A DNA stretch of 9,358 nt from Ruminococcaceae bacterium UBA7135 (GTDB lineage Bacteria > Bacillota > Clostridia > Oscillospirales > Ruminococcaceae). The notes beneath the pieces were generated by a model. It was given only the letters and a program-made list of their open reading frames with translations, had not been told where the DNA came from and ran no database searches. The position numbers and the translations under genes are program-made. Position 1 is the stretch's first letter. Each line of letters begins with the position of its first letter. This document shows, piece after piece, positions 6,499 to 9,358 of this stretch. The DNA is taken from the NCBI GenBank assembly GCA_002492075.1, contig DKXD01000176.1:1165-10522 (forward strand), written 5' to 3'.

Positions 6499-6528
6499 TT
6501 GACAAACCATCCTGTTTTTTGTTATAAT
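6499..6528 (+). promoter_or_regulatory. Sigma-A-type promoter for the Ham1-hisE operon
   Basis: TTGACA at 6499-6504 and TATAAT at 6523-6528 are both consensus hexamers, separated by 18 bp. The expected transcription start is near 6535, which gives a leader of about 20 nt before the GTG at 6555. This is the strongest promoter in the window. The region before it (6388-6498) holds the two hairpins and no gene. Confidence 0.85.
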
Positions 6529-6554
6529 AAAAGAATATGAAAGGGTGTGGAGCG

Positions 6555-7202
6555 GTGATTAAAATAACCATATTGTTCGGAACGGGCAATCCCGCAAAGC
6601 TCGGCACAATGCGCGACAGCTTAAAGGATCTGGATATTGAGCTTGTCGGGCTACGCGATATGGAAAAAAGCGCGCCTAAAGTGGACGAAAACGGCAGCAG
6701 CCCTCTTGAAAACGCGCGAATAAAGGCGCTTGCTTATTATCGCTATTACGGCATACCGACCCTTTCTCACGACTGCGGATTGTATTTTGAAAATCCCGGT
6801 TTCCCAAAGGAGCTTCAGCCGGGCGTGAACGTTCGGCGCGTAAACGGAAGATCGCTTTCCGATGACGAGATGACGGAGTATTACAGCGGGCTTGCGAAAA
6901 AATACGGCAAGCTCACCGCGCGGTACAAAAGCGCGGTCTGCCTTGTGATGTCGGAGGACGTTATACTTGAAAGCATGGACGAAAGTCTTTGGGACGAGCC
7001 GTTCTGCATTGTTGATACGCCTCATTTCGGGCAGCGGCGCAAGGGCTATCCTCTCGACTGCATTTCGGTGTCGGCAGTAACCGGCAGATACTATTACGAC
7101 GCTCCCGAAGAATGTTTCGGCGGAGGAGTTGACGGTCGCCGCGTCTTTTTTGAAAGAAATATGAAAATTATAAAGGAGAAATATTATGAGCGAAGCGTTT
7201 AA
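6555..7202 (+). CDS. Ham1/RdgB-like non-canonical purine NTP pyrophosphatase
   Basis: The protein (215 residues from GTG 6555) resembles the Ham1/RdgB family, which hydrolyses ITP, dITP and XTP to the monophosphate plus pyrophosphate. Family features are the N-terminal FGTGNPAKLGTM (8-19), VDENGSSPLENARIKA (43-58, pattern 'E-x-G-x-T-x-x-x-N-A-x-x-K-A'), and the active-site LSHDCGL with D73. The later signatures GFGYDPxF and SHR of classical RdgB are not seen, so this is a divergent branch and substrate range is uncertain. The GTG start is preferred because AAAGGG at 6540-6545 lies nine bases before it. The ATG at 6537 would sit only about two bases after the predicted transcription start. The 3' end overlaps hisE by 17 bp and contains its ribosome binding site. 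Confidence 0.78.
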   Translation: MIKITILFGTGNPAKLGTMRDSLKDLDIELVGLRDMEKSAPKVDENGSSPLENARIKALAYYRYYGIPTLSHDCGLYFENPGFPKELQPGVNVRRVNGRSLSDDEMTEYYSGLAKKYGKLTARYKSAVCLVMSEDVILESMDESLWDEPFCIVDTPHFGQRRKGYPLDCISVSAVTGRYYYDAPEECFGGGVDGRRVFFERNMKIIKEKYYERSV

Positions 7203-7512
7203 GGAAATGTATGATGTGATAGTTGACCGCAGGGCTAACCCGCAGGAGGGCAGCTATACCTGCTATCTGTTCGACAAGGGGCTTGATAAGATACTCAAAA
7301 AGTGTGGCGAGGAATGTACCGAAATGGTCATTGCGGCGAAAAACAAGGACAACGATGAGCTTTCCAACGAGATAAACGATCTGTTCTATCACGTTGCGGT
7401 GCTTATGGTGGAGCGCGGTCTGTCCGTTGAAGAGGTGGAGCGAATAATGCGCGAGAGAAGCCAAAAGATCGGCAATCTTAAGCAGTTTCATTCCAGCGAT
7501 CATAACACATAA
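7186..7512 (+). CDS. hisE: Phosphoribosyl-ATP pyrophosphatase (HisE)
   Basis: The 108-residue protein is a stand-alone HisE, which removes pyrophosphate from phosphoribosyl-ATP in the second step of histidine biosynthesis. It has the all-alpha NTP pyrophosphatase (MazG-like) fold: SYTCYLFDKGLDKILKKCGEE (23-43), the metal-binding E42-E43-x2-E46 pattern, VIAAKN (48-53), E62 and D65 in NEINDLFYH, and VLMVERGLS. AAAGGAG at 7172-7178 lies seven bases before the ATG, inside the end of the Ham1-like gene. The product of this enzyme is the substrate of the HisI domain encoded at 4388-4702, which is in a different transcription unit. The next gene overlaps the stop by 1 nt (TAATG). Identification is strong. 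Confidence 0.93.
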   Translation: MSEAFKEMYDVIVDRRANPQEGSYTCYLFDKGLDKILKKCGEECTEMVIAAKNKDNDELSNEINDLFYHVAVLMVERGLSVEEVERIMRERSQKIGNLKQFHSSDHNT

Positions 7513-8240
7513 TGAAGATAGAGAGATTTATTGACAAATTAGGCGATGATGTATATGCGTTCGCGCTTGTGTGTACTAAAAATATCGACAGCGCCGCCGA
7601 TATTTTTGCGCGTACCGCTGCGAAGTGCGGGGAGTTCCCCGAAAACGCCGAAATATATGACATAGTCGTCGAAGTGTATAAACTGTGCCGAACCGCTTTA
7701 TGCAACGATTCTGCCGAGACATTATCGCAAATAGGGCTTTCCAAAAAGCAGGAGCTGCTTCTTACGGAGTTTTTTACGAAGCCGCAGATATCCCGCGCGA
7801 TCGTTCACCTGTATTTCGAGAACGAACTTTCCGCCGAGCAGATCGCCGAGGTGATAGGCGAGAAGCCGCGATATGTTTCGGAACAGCTTGACTGGCTTGG
7901 CACGGAGCTTTCCGAAAAGCTGAATAATTCTTACAAGGAACTCTGCGTAAAAATTGCCGCCCCCGACGATTTGAATGCCAAAGTGATGCAGGCGGCGAAA
8001 TCGGGTAAAACCCGCGAATTTGAGATAGTTGACGAGCCAATCCCTAAGCATATCTGGACGAAAAAGCAGAAAATTGCCGCGATTATCTTCGCGGTTATCG
8101 TGACAATCATTCTTTGGTTCGTTATACCCATTTTTAACGCGTTTCTTGACGGAAAGTTCGCGACAAGCTCATATGATGAAGCGCCGTCCGACCTGATATT
8201 TTCATACACCTATGAAACGGAGGACACGTCAAGCGAATGA
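7512..8240 (+). CDS. Divergent ECF sigma-like protein with C-terminal membrane anchor
   Basis: The 242-residue protein seems to join two parts. Residues about 1-62 (DDVYAFALVCTKNIDSAADIF..., ending YKLCRTAL) resemble a degenerate sigma-70 region 2. Residues 95-137 (AIVHLYFENELSAEQIAEVIGEKPRYVSEQLDWL...) have the layout of the region 4 helix-turn-helix. Residues 149-162 (AAPDDLNAKVMQAA) look like the juxtamembrane part of clostridial anti-sigma proteins. A basic KKQK (184-187) precedes one hydrophobic segment, 187-207, followed by a short acidic tail. Topology by charge: N-terminus in the cytoplasm, about 30 residues outside. The start overlaps the hisE stop as TAATG with no clear ribosome binding site, implying translational coupling. 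No separate anti-sigma gene follows. It could instead be an inactive sigma-like regulator or just a helical membrane protein. The assignment rests on pattern only. Confidence 0.62.
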   Translation: MKIERFIDKLGDDVYAFALVCTKNIDSAADIFARTAAKCGEFPENAEIYDIVVEVYKLCRTALCNDSAETLSQIGLSKKQELLLTEFFTKPQISRAIVHLYFENELSAEQIAEVIGEKPRYVSEQLDWLGTELSEKLNNSYKELCVKIAAPDDLNAKVMQAAKSGKTREFEIVDEPIPKHIWTKKQKIAAIIFAVIVTIILWFVIPIFNAFLDGKFATSSYDEAPSDLIFSYTYETEDTSSE

Positions 8241-8248
8241 GGTAAGCT

Positions 8249-8992
8249 ATGAACAAGCCCGAGATGATAATTTTCGATAACGGACACACCCTGTTGTACG
8301 AGCCGGACTGGAATTCGGAGCGCGGTAACAGGGCGATTTTCGAGTATATATCCAATAATCCGAATGGTGTTACCGTTGAGGAATACGCGAAAATGTGCTC
8401 TGAGGTTTTCGGGAAGATCGAAGAGATCCGAAGAACGCAAAACTGCGATTTCCCCGCGAGAACGGGTCAAAAGATAATCGACGGTTTGCTGAAAATTGAG
8501 TTTTCCCTCACTCCGCTTGAACGCGAGACTGTGTTCTGGACAGCCGCTTCAAATGGTGCTGTAATGCCTTACGCAGACAAAATGCTCGATTACTTGAATA
8601 AGAGCGGCATACGCACCGCAGTCATCAGCAATCTTGCTTGGTCGGGCGAGGCGCTGTCGGAGCGTTTTGACCGCCTTTTGCCGAACAATAAATTCGAGTT
8701 CGTAATCACATCGAGTGACTATATGTACCGCAAGCCCAGCCGCGTGCTGTTTGATGTCGCGCTGAATAAAGCGGGGCTTTCGGCGGACAAGGTATGGTAC
8801 TGCGGCAACAGCATTACCGCCGACGTTGAGGGCGCTCATAACGCGGGAATTTTTCCCGTGCTGTACGAGGGGGGCGAGACCCCCGGCGATATAAGTCCGT
8901 ACAGCGCACAAAACAGCGGTATCAAGGTGGATTTTGATTATCTGCATATCCATGATTGGATGGAGCTTATCAGCGTTTTGGAGAAAATTTAG
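8249..8992 (+). CDS. HAD-superfamily hydrolase with altered catalytic motifs
   Basis: The 247-residue protein follows the HAD layout: motif I IIFDNGHTLL (7-16) with the likely nucleophile D10, an inserted helical cap (about 20-105), motif II AVISNLA (124-130, S127), motif III RKPS (161-164, K162), and motif IV VWYCGNSITADVEGAHNAG (182-200). Two positions are unusual: the second Asp of motif I (DxD) is G12, and the GDS of motif IV is G186-N187-S188, leaving D192 as the remaining acidic metal ligand. Phosphatases with DxG in motif I are known, so it may still be active, but not as a standard DxD phosphatase. GAGG at 8239-8242 lies six bases before the ATG and overlaps the end of the sigma-like gene, placing it last in this operon. 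Substrate unknown. Confidence 0.82.
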   Translation: MNKPEMIIFDNGHTLLYEPDWNSERGNRAIFEYISNNPNGVTVEEYAKMCSEVFGKIEEIRRTQNCDFPARTGQKIIDGLLKIEFSLTPLERETVFWTAASNGAVMPYADKMLDYLNKSGIRTAVISNLAWSGEALSERFDRLLPNNKFEFVITSSDYMYRKPSRVLFDVALNKAGLSADKVWYCGNSITADVEGAHNAGIFPVLYEGGETPGDISPYSAQNSGIKVDFDYLHIHDWMELISVLEKI

Positions 8993-9030
8993 CAATAATA
9001 GAAAAAATCTTCAAAATATATTGCTTTTTT
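8991..9030 (+). terminator. Inverted repeat with T run after the HAD gene, possible weak terminator
   Basis: AGCAATA at 8991-8997 overlaps the HAD stop codon and is complementary to TATTGCT at 9019-9025, which runs into six Ts (9025-9030). The stem is only seven pairs and the loop is 21 nt, so folding would be weak. The 3' arm also contains the -35 hexamer of the aldolase promoter. It may be a terminator or chance. Confidence 0.3.
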
Positions 9031-9049
9031 ATGGATAATATGATACAAT
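9021..9049 (+). promoter_or_regulatory. Extended -10 sigma-A promoter for the aldolase gene
   Basis: TTGCTT at 9021-9026 and TACAAT at 9044-9049 are separated by 17 bp, and TG at 9041-9042 one base before the -10 makes an extended -10 element. Transcription would begin near 9056, giving a leader of about 40 nt that contains AAAGGAG at 9081-9087. Confidence 0.72.
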
Positions 9050-9095
9050 ATATATGGATTTGTAATCCCAATTCAAACAAAAAGGAGTAATTTAT

Positions 9096-9358
9096 ATGTT
9101 GGTTTCCGCAAAAGAAATGTTGAACAAGGCTCGTGACGGCAAATACGCGGTAGGTCAGTTCAACATCAACAACCTTGAGTGGACTAAGGCTATTCTTCTC
9201 ACAGCTCAGGAGTGCAATTCTCCGGTTATCCTCGGTGTATCTGAGGGCGCAGGCAAGTACATGACAGGATTTGAGACAGTTGCTGCTATGGTTAAGGCTA
9301 TGGACAAGTCTCTCGGAATCACAGTTCCGGTTGCTCTTCACCTTGATCACGGCTCATA
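9096..9358 (+). CDS. fba: Class II fructose-bisphosphate aldolase, 3' end missing
   Basis: The first 87 residues of a zinc-dependent class II fructose-1,6-bisphosphate aldolase, the glycolytic and gluconeogenic enzyme that splits fructose bisphosphate into two triose phosphates. The window cuts it off. MLVSAKEMLNKARDGKYAVG is a typical family start, followed by QFNINNLEW (21-29), SPVILGVSEGAGKYM (42-56) and VALHLDHGS (79-87). D84 is the catalytic Asp and H85 the first zinc ligand. AAAGGAG at 9081-9087 is eight bases before the ATG, and the gene has its own promoter. Codon choice is more restricted than in upstream genes (mostly AAG for Lys, GTT and GCT frequent), as expected for an abundant enzyme. 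Sequence style is like that of Ruminococcus and relatives. Confidence 0.92.
   Translation, partial: MLVSAKEMLNKARDGKYAVGQFNINNLEWTKAILLTAQECNSPVILGVSEGAGKYMTGFETVAAMVKAMDKSLGITVPVALHLDHGS

Noticed and set aside
8970..9350. Minus-strand frame opposite the aldolase start
   Set aside because: It overlaps the aldolase promoter, ribosome binding site and coding region, and shows no domain.
1..9358. Mobile element, CRISPR array, tRNA or phage-type defence system
   Set aside because: No transposase, integrase, direct-repeat/spacer pattern, cloverleaf or known defence domain was seen. The only tandem repeat is the coding His repeat.

Overview
The window looks like a chromosomal segment of a Clostridia-type Firmicute, most likely from the Oscillospiraceae/Ruminococcus group. 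This is an inference from the style of the proteins (fructose-bisphosphate aldolase, MTA/SAH deaminase, paired CobW-like GTPases), from strong AAAGGAG/GGAGG ribosome binding sites, and from an intermediate G+C content judged by eye. All fourteen genes lie on the + strand and are tightly packed. There are no tRNA, rRNA, insertion sequence or CRISPR signals.

Region 1 (1-1692) is a metal-homeostasis pair. It holds the 3' part of a CobW/G3E GTPase with a long His-rich metal-binding loop built on five 27-bp tandem repeats, then a second CobW-like GTPase fused to a TIGR03943/DUF1980-type C-terminal domain. Region 2 (1702-5917) is a co-directional run: a GNAT acetyltransferase, a small unknown protein, an MTA/SAH deaminase, an unusual Nudix-HisI fusion protein, a nitroreductase and a second GNAT acetyltransferase. 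Region 3 (5965-6387) is a visibly AT-richer VOC/PhnB-like gene. It is followed by two abutting hairpins that probably end transcription.

Region 4 (6499-8992) starts at a near-perfect sigma-A promoter. It encodes a Ham1/RdgB-like NTP pyrophosphatase, HisE (phosphoribosyl-ATP pyrophosphatase), a membrane-anchored protein that resembles an ECF sigma factor joined to an anti-sigma-like tail, and a HAD-family hydrolase with altered motifs. Region 5 (9021-9358) is the start of a class II fructose-bisphosphate aldolase gene with its own extended -10 promoter and the codon bias of a highly expressed gene.

Functionally, histidine biosynthesis steps 2 (HisE) and 3 (HisI) are encoded as separate proteins in two different transcription units. 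HisI carries an N-terminal Nudix domain in place of the HisE partner seen in HisIE fusions. Three unrelated nucleotide pyrophosphohydrolase folds (Nudix, Ham1, HisE/MazG-like) and an adenosine-derivative deaminase occur within 5 kb, which suggests a nucleotide salvage or house-cleaning theme. The most unusual architectures are the Nudix-HisI fusion, the sigma-like/transmembrane fusion and the CobW-TIGR03943 fusion.
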